Assembly (NCBI GenBank): GCA_902782665.1
Contig: CACZOA010000055.1
Location: forward strand, 1 to 44,246
Direction of reading: 5' to 3'
DNA length: 44,246 nt
From: an uncultured Bacteroidales bacterium
GTDB lineage: Bacteria; Bacteroidota; Bacteroidia; Bacteroidales; Paludibacteraceae
The number at the start of each line of letters is the position of its first letter. The first letter of the stretch is position 1. The notes beneath the pieces were generated by a model. The model searched no databases. It worked only from the letters and a program-made list of their open reading frames with translations, and had not been told where the DNA came from. The translations under genes and the position numbers were made by a program. This document shows positions 6,549-13,500 of the stretch, piece after piece.

Positions 6549-7799
6549 TTATTTTCTCCTATTCATCACTGTTATCACAGAGAACGACAATATAATCTCA
6601 GTCAAGACTGTGAGATCAAATGCCCAAACTGCTCCCTTGACTCCGTAAATATCATTAAACACTATCGTCGACACGATACATACCAATAAAGCGATGCTCT
6701 CCACAATTGTGGCAAACTTCTGTCGCTGTATTGCATATAATCCTTGCACCGTGAGATAGAGGGATGTAGTACAAAGAAGCGGACAAATGGAGTAGTATCT
6801 CAACAATTCCGTCGATTCAGCAAATTTGTCTCCAAGCAATAGAGAAACCGCCAACGGAGAAAAAATGTACATTCCCACACTGAAACATGTTGAAATCAAA
6901 ATAACAATTTTCAAAGTCTTATAGAAATACCTGATTCCTCCTTCCCTATCCTTTTCGTATTCTCTCGAAACCTTCGGAAAAATCGCCATTGATATTGGCA
7001 AATTACACATTGCCACCGCAGCAAACACTAATTTGAACGCACCTGAGTAAATACCGAGATCATGCTCTGTGGCGTGTCCTGCTCCAAGATAGGTGATCGC
7101 AAACGCTTGCGTAATCGAAGAGAATACAGATGCTATGAAAATAGGGAAAGAATCACCTAACAATGTCATCACTGTTTCCTTTGTCACACTGATGTATTTC
7201 ATTTCCTCCTTCTTGACACAATAAGCAACTGTAATCACTCCACCAGCAATATATGAGAAAGAGAATGATGCAAGATAGTTGACACTGTCTGACGCGTCAC
7301 GCACACAAATAATCACCAAAATAGCTCCTGCCGCTTTAATCAAGAAATTTGCGACACTCATAATGTTGATTTTCTCAACACCTTGGAAATACCACGACGG
7401 ATACAACCACCATCCAACATTAATCATCCATGCTGCCGTATACATCACAAATTCCTCGGTGGATTGGCTATGAGTGTAGGAATATGGAAGGTAGACGAGA
7501 AGAGAAACCAGCGTCAACAATAGTTTTGCATAGATGGTTCCCCAGAAAATAGAACGTAGTTTTTCCGGATTATCCCTGTTGACAGCGATAGCTCTTGTTG
7601 ATGTATATTCAAAACCGAAATTAATGAAGATTGTGGCATACTGAGCGATAGTCTGCAGATAAGTCACCTTACCAAAACTCTCAACCCCAAGTATTCTACT
7701 GACAATAGGGATAAGAATGATCGGTATAATATAGTTGGCAGCCTGAAACACTGTCATCCATGCCGCATTCTTTATGACTCGTTTGTTTTCTCCGTCCAT
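6549..7799 (-). CDS. Polysaccharide/oligosaccharide flippase (Wzx/RfbX-like)
   Basis: This protein of about 416 aa has 12 or more hydrophobic helices. The start MDGENKRVIKNAAWMTVFQA, the PIILIPIVSRILG segment and the YASTR/YTSTRAIAVNR region near the second loop are typical of the polysaccharide biosynthesis branch of the MOP flippase superfamily. Members move lipid-linked oligosaccharides across the inner membrane. The ATG at 7799 is preferred to a TTG nine codons upstream, because that TTG lies inside a TAACTTTG -7 element (7824-7831). No glycosyltransferase or polymerase genes lie nearby, so it is an isolated flippase and its substrate is unknown. A lipid II-type substrate cannot be excluded. 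Confidence 0.85.
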   Translation of the reverse strand: MDGENKRVIKNAAWMTVFQAANYIIPIILIPIVSRILGVESFGKVTYLQTIAQYATIFINFGFEYTSTRAIAVNRDNPEKLRSIFWGTIYAKLLLTLVSLLVYLPYSYTHSQSTEEFVMYTAAWMINVGWWLYPSWYFQGVEKINIMSVANFLIKAAGAILVIICVRDASDSVNYLASFSFSYIAGGVITVAYCVKKEEMKYISVTKETVMTLLGDSFPIFIASVFSSITQAFAITYLGAGHATEHDLGIYSGAFKLVFAAVAMCNLPISMAIFPKVSREYEKDREGGIRYFYKTLKIVILISTCFSVGMYIFSPLAVSLLLGDKFAESTELLRYYSICPLLCTTSLYLTVQGLYAIQRQKFATIVESIALLVCIVSTIVFNDIYGVKGAVWAFDLTVLTEIILSFSVITVMNRRK

Positions 7800-7823
7800 T
7801 ATATTTGTTGTGTAATGAGAACG

Positions 7824-7831
7824 CAAAGTTA
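7824..7831 (-). promoter_or_regulatory. -7 element (TAACTTTG) for the flippase gene
   Basis: Reads TAACTTTG on the minus strand, 25 bp upstream of the ATG at 7799. It forms a divergent pair with the plus-strand element at 7854. Confidence 0.55.
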
Positions 7832-7853
7832 TATCTCTTTTTCAAAAATTAGG

Positions 7854-7861
7854 TATATTTG
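7854..7861 (+). promoter_or_regulatory. -7 element (TATATTTG) for the DUF695-RraB gene
   Basis: A TAnnTTTG match 15 bp before the ATG at 7876, implying a very short leader. Confidence 0.55.
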
Positions 7862-7875
7862 CAAAAAAGAAGATA

Positions 7876-8736
7876 ATGAAAAGAGTTTTTACATCATTTG
7901 CTATAATGGCGACGATGCTGTGTGCGTCAGCCCAAAACCAACTTTTTTTCAAGCACATGTTTGAAAACAAAACCTCCGATGAAACAATCGTAGGTCATGG
8001 TTATCGTGATGATTGGGGATTCTATAAGAGTGAAGACGGTAAGTTTATCCTCATCGACATGGCAATATTGAGTGCTGTCGAACCATCGGAAGGTATCCAT
8101 TGTCTTACTGTTACCTTTAACGGACAAGGATGTAAAGATGAAGAAGAGGCAAAGACTATTCTCGAATCAAAAGTCAAACCTGCCATTGTTGCTTTGGTTA
8201 ACGACAAAAGCAATAAATCTGCTTACGTTGCCGCAACTTTAGATAGCAGAAAACTTGAGATATATGCCTACACCTACAAACCCGACGATTTGGAGAAAGA
8301 GATAAAAAAATCCAAATTAATCGGTAAAATTGGTGATAATATGAACATTTCTTCCATGATTGACAAAAACTGGAAGATATACCAAAATGAACTTTTCCCA
8401 GACCAGTGGAATTACCAGAAGATACAAAACCAACGTATAATAGAAGATCTTCAAGCAAAAGGTGACGTGAATACAAAGCTTCACATCGTATCTCATTTCA
8501 TCTCATTCCCTTTAGACAAGAAAGAAGAAGCCAACAACCTTGCTGCCAAAGCCAAAACATGGAAATATTATGTTGAACAAGTGGAGGAAGAAGAGGGAGT
8601 AGTGAAAGTTGTTTTCTCAAAGAAATCCAAAACTGATATAGAATCTATCACCACCGTCACTAATGAAGTGATGAACCTTGCAAAGGAATTCGGCGGTGAA
8701 TACGTGGAATGGAGCACAAGAGTGATGAGAGATTAG
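7876..8736 (+). CDS. Secreted DUF695 / RraB-like two-domain protein
   Basis: This 286-aa protein has a Sec signal peptide (MKRVFTSFAIMATMLCASAQ) with likely cleavage before Gln/Asn. Residues about 40-165 look like DUF695: a DDWGFYKSEDGK start, an FILIDM strand, and a late W-x-IYQNELFP segment. Residues about 180-286 resemble the RNase E inhibitor RraB: (I)EDLQAKGD, a hydrophobic HFISFPL strand, a KKEEANNLAAKAKTW helix, then LAKEFGGEYVEWSTRV, which matches the RraB pattern LAEKF-x-EYDGWGT. Known RraB is cytoplasmic, so an exported version cannot act on RNase E in the usual way. The function is unknown. It is transcribed alone, divergent from the flippase and convergent with the PHP gene. Domain calls were made by eye. 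Confidence 0.7.
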   Translation: MKRVFTSFAIMATMLCASAQNQLFFKHMFENKTSDETIVGHGYRDDWGFYKSEDGKFILIDMAILSAVEPSEGIHCLTVTFNGQGCKDEEEAKTILESKVKPAIVALVNDKSNKSAYVAATLDSRKLEIYAYTYKPDDLEKEIKKSKLIGKIGDNMNISSMIDKNWKIYQNELFPDQWNYQKIQNQRIIEDLQAKGDVNTKLHIVSHFISFPLDKKEEANNLAAKAKTWKYYVEQVEEEEGVVKVVFSKKSKTDIESITTVTNEVMNLAKEFGGEYVEWSTRVMRD

Positions 8737-8738
8737 GT

Positions 8739-9464
8739 TTATTTTGATTCTCTTATTTCTGCAAGATGGTTTAAGAATTTAGTTTCATCACCATTTAAAA
8801 TCAGTTCATCTGGAAAACCTATCTCCTTTGCCAATGCATAGGCATAAGTATGGTTGGCGACATCATAAGTGATATGGGCATCACTTCCCATAATTATAGG
8901 AACATTCAACTCCTTACAATATCCCAACATTTCAATAAAATTCGATTTTGCCATCGGTTTATCACGACCGGGACGCAAACTGCTGTTGTTAAGTTCAAGC
9001 AATGTTTTTGTTTCCGCACTACACTGCACAATAGCCTTTATGTCGAGGTCAGCAGTACCGTCGACAGGATGAGAAATTATATCCACATCTGGCCTTTTCA
9101 TCGCATTTATTATAGCATCGGTGTTTTCTGTGACAGTACCGTTTGTGAACGCACGACTATGCAAACCAGCAATACGAATATCCAATGTTTTTGTGATGCT
9201 TGGTTTTAGATCCACGTTTCCTGCAAAATCGATGATATTCATCTCCGACCCCATCATCAAACGCATTTCTCCATACTGACGCGGAATAATACTAAGATTA
9301 CGGTAGTAGATAGAATGACATGATCCAGGCATTTTTGGACCATGTTCCGTCACACCAAAAAGTTTGAGACCCTTTTTTTGTGCGGCATCAATCATTTCAG
9401 CAAGAGTACTGTAAGCATGTCCACTGACGATTGTATGAGTATGTAGATCCACTACTGATTTCAT
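8739..9464 (-). CDS. PHP-domain phosphatase (YcdX-like)
   Basis: This 241-aa cytoplasmic enzyme has the PHP metal-binding motifs in order: DLHTHT (residues 6-11), TEHG (about 40), a GSEMNI segment, SHPVDG (about 135) and GSDAH (about 194). That set and the length match the YcdX group of trinuclear-zinc phosphatases. The substrate is uncertain; histidinol-phosphatase-like or other small phosphoesters are possible. Its stop codon is 2 bp from that of the convergent DUF695-RraB gene, with no terminator between them, so the two mRNAs probably overlap at their 3' ends. A TAAGTTTG element lies upstream at 9491-9498. Confidence 0.85.
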   Translation of the reverse strand: MKSVVDLHTHTIVSGHAYSTLAEMIDAAQKKGLKLFGVTEHGPKMPGSCHSIYYRNLSIIPRQYGEMRLMMGSEMNIIDFAGNVDLKPSITKTLDIRIAGLHSRAFTNGTVTENTDAIINAMKRPDVDIISHPVDGTADLDIKAIVQCSAETKTLLELNNSSLRPGRDKPMAKSNFIEMLGYCKELNVPIIMGSDAHITYDVANHTYAYALAKEIGFPDELILNGDETKFLNHLAEIRESK

Positions 9465-9490
9465 ATAAAAGCATATAATTTGTTCAAAGA

Positions 9491-9498
9491 CAAACTTA
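9491..9498 (-). promoter_or_regulatory. -7 element (TAAGTTTG) for the PHP phosphatase
   Basis: Minus-strand TAnnTTTG match 27 bp upstream of the ATG at 9464. Confidence 0.55.
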
Positions 9499-9559
9499 CA
9501 AAAAATTATGTGATTTTGCTAGGTTATGACAAAAAAAGGCAGCAGCATCGTCGTTAGTT

Positions 9560-9925
9560 TTATACACCTAACACTATATTCGCATCAATATTTAATCGTT
9601 TGCATATTGTCCTTGCCACCTGCAATGTTGGTTCACTTTTCCCAGTAAGAAAATTACTAAGTCGTGAAGGACTCACACCAAGTAGTTCAGATAAAGCTTT
9701 TTGAGAAAGTCCCATTTCATACATTCTTAATTTTAATACATCTGCTAATGATGGTTCTCCAATCGAAAAATGTTCATCAGAATAATCTGCAACAAGATTG
9801 GACAATAAATTAAGTTCTATCAAATTAGGATCATTTTCTGGAGTATTATCGTCAACTAATGGCAATAGTTCCTCTACTTTAGCAACCGCCCATTTATATT
9901 GTTCTTTTGTTTCTATCTTTGTCAT
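9560..9925 (-). CDS. higA: HigA-type antitoxin, XRE-family HTH
   Basis: This 121-aa protein has an N-terminal acidic region (about residues 1-55) and a C-terminal XRE helix-turn-helix (about 62-115: LKLRMYEMGLSQKALSELLG, then SPSRLSNFLTGKSEPTLQVA). Antitoxins of the HigA group neutralise HigB and repress the shared promoter. It lies 13 bp downstream of the toxin gene, in the toxin-first order usual for higBA. The N-terminal region probably binds the toxin; that is inference. Confidence 0.85.
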   Translation of the reverse strand: MTKIETKEQYKWAVAKVEELLPLVDDNTPENDPNLIELNLLSNLVADYSDEHFSIGEPSLADVLKLRMYEMGLSQKALSELLGVSPSRLSNFLTGKSEPTLQVARTICKRLNIDANIVLGV

Positions 9926-9938
9926 AACTCCATATTAA

Positions 9939-10232
9939 TTAAATGTTTCTACAATCTATCTTGTCATATTCCGAATGTGTACCTATAAATCGTACATAAA
10001 CGAATCCTATCACAAACTTGATAACTACTACCAAACGATAATTATTTCCCTTTATATTGAATACATAATGTTGATTTCCAACATTATCTACACTATTAAA
10101 CGTTTTTTTTATATCAGCGAAACAACTCCACTTAGATTTCTTTACTTTTGATACCCAATCTTGTAAAGCAACTTTACTTTCTGGCACCATTTCCGAATAT
10201 TCTTTTATTGCCTGTTCTGTAAATATCCTCAT
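9939..10232 (-). CDS. higB: HigB-type toxin, RelE-fold mRNA interferase
   Basis: This 97-aa protein has the HigB family features: a W in the first third (ALQDWVSKVKKSKW), a FADIKKTFNSVD segment, YVFNIKGNNYRLVV, and a C-terminal F(V)YVRFIGTHSEYDKID, where the HxEYD motif is typical. HigB toxins cut ribosome-bound mRNA. It is the first gene of the pair. The promoter at 10238-10268 places the transcript start almost on the ATG, so the mRNA may be leaderless. Confidence 0.9.
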   Translation of the reverse strand: MRIFTEQAIKEYSEMVPESKVALQDWVSKVKKSKWSCFADIKKTFNSVDNVGNQHYVFNIKGNNYRLVVVIKFVIGFVYVRFIGTHSEYDKIDCRNI

Positions 10233-10237
10233 AAATA

Positions 10238-10268
10238 CAAAAATAAAAATTCTAAATTATAAAACAAA
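10238..10268 (-). promoter_or_regulatory. higBA promoter (-33/-7)
   Basis: On the minus strand TTTG (10265-10268) is followed after 19 nt by TATTTTTG (10238-10245), the full Bacteroidota promoter. The -7 element ends 5 bp before the start codon, which suggests a leaderless message. Confidence 0.65.
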
Positions 10269-10396
10269 ATTTCATATTGCAAAATCAATGCAATGATTAT
10301 GAATATGTAATATCCGTACTGTAAACTATATTATTTTCTACACCCAATAACACGCACTAATAAAAATACGAAGATGATGTTGTCTTTAATTCACAA

Positions 10397-10427
10397 CAAA
10401 AAAGGATGTCAAAATTGACATCCTTTT
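10397..10427. terminator. Terminator after mscL
   Basis: AAAAGGATGTCAA / TTGACATCCTTTT form a 13-bp perfect stem; the A-run on the plus strand serves as the T-run for the minus-strand mscL transcript. Confidence 0.75.
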
Positions 10428-10434
10428 GTATGTT

Positions 10435-10860
10435 TTATTTGTTTTTCAACAAATCTCTGATCTCTGTAAGAAGAACCTCCTCCTTGCTTGGTGCTGGCGG
10501 TTCTGGAGCTGGAGCCTCATCCTTTTTCTTCTTAGTAAAGTTTGAAACCAAACGAATTGCTGCGAAGATACAGATTGCAACAATCAAGAAATCAAATGTC
10601 ACCTGTAGGAAATTTCCATAGTTCAAAGTGACAGCTTCAACTGCCGGTGTTGTATCTGTTGCAGGAACAGCGTCCTTCAATGTTAGCTTAAAATCAGTAA
10701 AGTTAACACCACCAATAACATAGCCAAGAATTGGCATCATGATGTCAGATACCATTGAAGTGACTATCTTACCGAATGCACCACCGATGATCACACCAAT
10801 TGCCATGTCGACAACGTTGCCTTTCATGGCGAAATCCTTAAATTCACTAATTAGACTCAT
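10435..10860 (-). CDS. mscL: Large-conductance mechanosensitive channel MscL
   Basis: This 141-aa inner-membrane protein releases solutes on hypo-osmotic shock as a homopentamer. It has the canonical start with [20 protein letters not shown] and [18 protein letters not shown] (TM1 and pore constriction), a periplasmic loop at about residues 50-80, TM2 ([20 protein letters not shown]) and a charged C-terminal helix ([14 protein letters not shown]). A proline/alanine-rich linker ([10 protein letters not shown]) joins TM2 to that helix. The length is normal for the family. It is a single-gene unit with a strong upstream promoter and a terminator. Confidence 0.97.
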   Translation of the reverse strand: MSLISEFKDFAMKGNVVDMAIGVIIGGAFGKIVTSMVSDIMMPILGYVIGGVNFTDFKLTLKDAVPATDTTPAVEAVTLNYGNFLQVTFDFLIVAICIFAAIRLVSNFTKKKKDEAPAPEPPAPSKEEVLLTEIRDLLKNK

Positions 10861-10895
10861 CTCTAAAAAATTTTTGTTAGTCTTTAATTTTTATA

Positions 10896-10926
10896 CAAAA
10901 TTAAAGGTTTTAGAAAAATAATCAAA
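10896..10926 (-). promoter_or_regulatory. mscL promoter (-33/-7)
   Basis: Minus-strand TTTG (10923-10926), 19-nt spacer and TAATTTTG (10896-10903) exactly fit the Bacteroidota consensus. Confidence 0.7.
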
Positions 10927-10973
10927 AATGAATTAAAAAAAGTGATTTTTTGCTGTTTCGTTTTTTCAAATAA

Positions 10974-11008
10974 AAGGAAAGACGGAATTACTTTTCCGTC
11001 TTCCTTAT
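10974..11008. terminator. Terminator after the glycosidase gene
   Basis: AAGGAAAGACGGAA / TTCCGTCTTCCTT form a long stem with one bulged A, 6 bp beyond the end of the minus-strand glycosidase gene. Confidence 0.7.
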
Positions 11009-11013
11009 TTTAT

Positions 11014-12966
11014 CTACTCTGCAATTACTTTTATTACCTTCTTTGCAGATTTTGCCACATATACTCCCCTTGCATATCCTTTTTCTCGCAAAATATATGG
11101 AAGACGGTACTGATCAGACACTATTTTTCCATAATTTTCACCGTTCACATCGAATATTTCAAATGTTTGGATGTCTTCTGCGTCTATATTGCTCACATAA
11201 GTAGGATCATATTCAGTGAATATGAATTTATCAATGTTGATCCAGTCACCGGCTATATTCATACGCAATGTATGTTTGCCCTGAGGAAGTTTAGTCAAAC
11301 TGCGTGTTGTTGTCTCAAGATAACTTTCCCAATCATTATCGTTTGGTGTTGTCTGCAATATATCAGTGATTGCCTCGCCATCAAGGAGTAGCTGGATTCC
11401 TGAATTTTCTCCACCTGAAGACAAAATTGCAGAAATATCATAGTAAGCCTCATTTTCAATATTGACAGTATACTCAAGCCATTCTTCTTTCTGAGCATAA
11501 CCAACAGCGTATTCATCGGGTTTATCCTTCAAAGCGTAAACATCTACTCCCGTCTCCAAGCGATATCCTTCTCCACGGTTTTGCCTGTCTTTGTCGTGAT
11601 AGGAAATTCCATCGCTTCCATTATCAAAATGCTCTGCCTCAATTGTTCCAGGAATGGATAACGCATGACCCAAGAATGGAGATTTTGGAGTTGTCTCACC
11701 CGGTGTGATATAAAGGCGATAAGCGTACAACTTGCTTGTGACATTTACAGGCACCACTATTTTTCCATTGTCGACAGTATATACTTTTGTGGCCAACGTT
11801 TGTGGACCAGCCACTGCCTTATCTTTATTCTCCCAAGTCACCACTTCTGTTGTCACCTCAACCTCACTTCCCATCCATGAAGGAATACCATTGATAGTAA
11901 CGTCGACAGAACCTACACTTGATCCTCCCAACACTACACTTGCCTCGCGCATTTGTCTGTTGACTGCGGCAAAACCGTCCAATCCATCGCTTTTATCGTT
12001 TGGTGGTGTGACAGATGCCATATAACCTTCCATATCTCCATACCATTTGTAGAGATGCCATCCTCCACCCTTCTCATTCTGCGACGTGAGCAAACTACCC
12101 AAACGTCCTGGAAGGTTGGTGAACCACCACGAAATCATCGCACTTTCCACTCCATGACGCTCAAATTTGGCGATGAAAGGGACTGAATATCCCGGACATC
12201 CCTCATATTTTTGGTTTGCTGCATCTGATCCAGCACAATATTCATTGATACTGATTTTACGTGGAGAAACATTATATTTCTTTTCCAAACTGCGATAATG
12301 GTTGAGAGCATCCACAAATCCGCCAGATCCCCACTGGTGCCAACTGATCACGTCGGGCATACAATTGTTTTGAGAACAGAACTTTACAAATGCTTCCATT
12401 CGTGATGAACTATAAAATGCAAAAGAAGGACCTATGATTCTACAGCCAGGATCCAGACGTCGCAAAAGATCATAAGTTGGTTTCCATAAATCCTCATGGT
12501 ATCTTCCATTCGCGTCTTTCCAAGTGCCATAAGGCTCATTCCATATTTCGTAACCGTCGAAATTTAGATTAGAATTCTTTCTTTTATTCACGATCGTTGT
12601 CACCTCCTGCTCCCAATAGCTCCATCCTTTCCAATTATAAGGCCATCCAGGAAGAATATCAGCAAGACGAATATGAACCTTACCAGTAGTATTCTTTATT
12701 CTCTCTGCAGCTTTGAAGGCATCACCGATAGGTTGTTGACGTCCACTGCCCGACACAGCAGGATTAAGAAAAGCATTTGGTTTCAATGGAGCGACGTGAG
12801 CAGCGATATCCGCTGGAAGCGATTCCGTCAGTCCATAAAGTGAACCAGAAGCCACATGAGTCACAGGGCGAATACTGTCGCCAAGATCAACTTTCAGATT
12901 AAAGTCGGCTGCATACGTCAAAGTTGAGCATGCAAGTGCCAATAAAGTAAATAGTCTAGTCTTCAT
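11014..12966 (-). CDS. Secreted clan GH-A glycoside hydrolase with CBM6 and sorting-type tail
   Basis: This 650-aa exported enzyme has a signal peptide (MKTRLFTLLALACSTLTYA). A TIM-barrel domain spans about 25-350 with the clan GH-A catalytic pair: acid/base E144 in YEIWNEP and nucleophile E242 in KISINEYC. The overall pattern recalls GH39-type enzymes, but I cannot assign the family. A beta-rich linker follows, then a CBM6 module (about 435-580: PGTIEAEHFDNG, an EWLEYTVNI strand, and a DWINIDKFIF end). The last about 65 residues (FEIFDVNGENYGK ... GVYVAKSAKKVIKVI) look like a type IX secretion C-terminal domain. No SusC/SusD pair or other glycosidase lies nearby. The likely substrate is a plant or host polysaccharide; this is not resolved. 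Confidence 0.8.
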   Translation of the reverse strand: MKTRLFTLLALACSTLTYAADFNLKVDLGDSIRPVTHVASGSLYGLTESLPADIAAHVAPLKPNAFLNPAVSGSGRQQPIGDAFKAAERIKNTTGKVHIRLADILPGWPYNWKGWSYWEQEVTTIVNKRKNSNLNFDGYEIWNEPYGTWKDANGRYHEDLWKPTYDLLRRLDPGCRIIGPSFAFYSSSRMEAFVKFCSQNNCMPDVISWHQWGSGGFVDALNHYRSLEKKYNVSPRKISINEYCAGSDAANQKYEGCPGYSVPFIAKFERHGVESAMISWWFTNLPGRLGSLLTSQNEKGGGWHLYKWYGDMEGYMASVTPPNDKSDGLDGFAAVNRQMREASVVLGGSSVGSVDVTINGIPSWMGSEVEVTTEVVTWENKDKAVAGPQTLATKVYTVDNGKIVVPVNVTSKLYAYRLYITPGETTPKSPFLGHALSIPGTIEAEHFDNGSDGISYHDKDRQNRGEGYRLETGVDVYALKDKPDEYAVGYAQKEEWLEYTVNIENEAYYDISAILSSGGENSGIQLLLDGEAITDILQTTPNDNDWESYLETTTRSLTKLPQGKHTLRMNIAGDWINIDKFIFTEYDPTYVSNIDAEDIQTFEIFDVNGENYGKIVSDQYRLPYILREKGYARGVYVAKSAKKVIKVIAE

Positions 12967-13020
12967 AGTATGTAGGTATTATATTAATTGCGGTGACTTT
13001 GCACACACATTTCTCACCAG

Positions 13021-13028
13021 CAAAAGTA
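13021..13028 (-). promoter_or_regulatory. -7 element (TACTTTTG) for the glycosidase gene
   Basis: Minus-strand TAnnTTTG match 55 bp upstream of the ATG at 12966; no -33 element at the best spacing. Confidence 0.4.
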
Positions 13029-13460
13029 TATCTATTTAGAATATAGGCTGATAGACAAACGTATCAAACACAGGCATTGACAGTTAACAATAAAATTGAA
13101 ATGGTTAACAAAAAGTGTTAGAATGTACCCATCTGATAGCAAAATTCGTACTTAAAAACGTGTTGACGGGAAATATACCTCTTAGATTATTAAATTTAGG
13201 TTATAGAGGTGAGGATTGTTAATGCCCCTTTTATTTTCAATCATAATAAACTAAAACTGAGCCAAAACAAACATAAACTGTTTCATAATAGTACCTAAAT
13301 ATTTTAATTAGAGTTTAACTAACTATAATGATCTATTTTACCCCTTTTCATCGAATAATTTTCAAATTTTGGTTTATTTTTACCATCTATCCAGACAATA
13401 ACATATTGTAAATTAAATAAGAGAGTTAAAAAAATTAGATTAATTGTTGAAAAAATATAG

Positions 13461-13468
13461 TATATTTG
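13461..13468 (+). promoter_or_regulatory. -7 element (TATATTTG) for the TPR operon
   Basis: TAnnTTTG match 33 bp upstream of the ATG at 13501. TTG triplets at 13444-13449 are too close to be an ideal -33 element. Confidence 0.5.
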
Positions 13469-13500
13469 TTTGCACATTTGAAGTATATGTAAATTAGTCG

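Larger units (their letters stand above)
12967..13500. other. Gene-free divergent promoter region, 534 bp
   Basis: Very AT-rich and without a credible coding frame. It carries a possible -7 element for the glycosidase (13021-13028, minus strand) and one for the TPR operon (13461-13468, plus strand). I see no other recognisable element in the 430 bp between them. Confidence 0.5.

Noticed and set aside
7800-7826. Upstream TTG start for the flippase
   Set aside because: The TTG lies inside a TAACTTTG -7 element. The same reasoning excludes the upstream TTG starts of polA, the FISUMP-like gene and the NMO/FabK-like gene.
10942-11391. 149-codon plus-strand frame overlapping the glycosidase 3' end
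   Set aside because: Antisense to the conserved C-terminal domain of the glycosidase and crossing its terminator.
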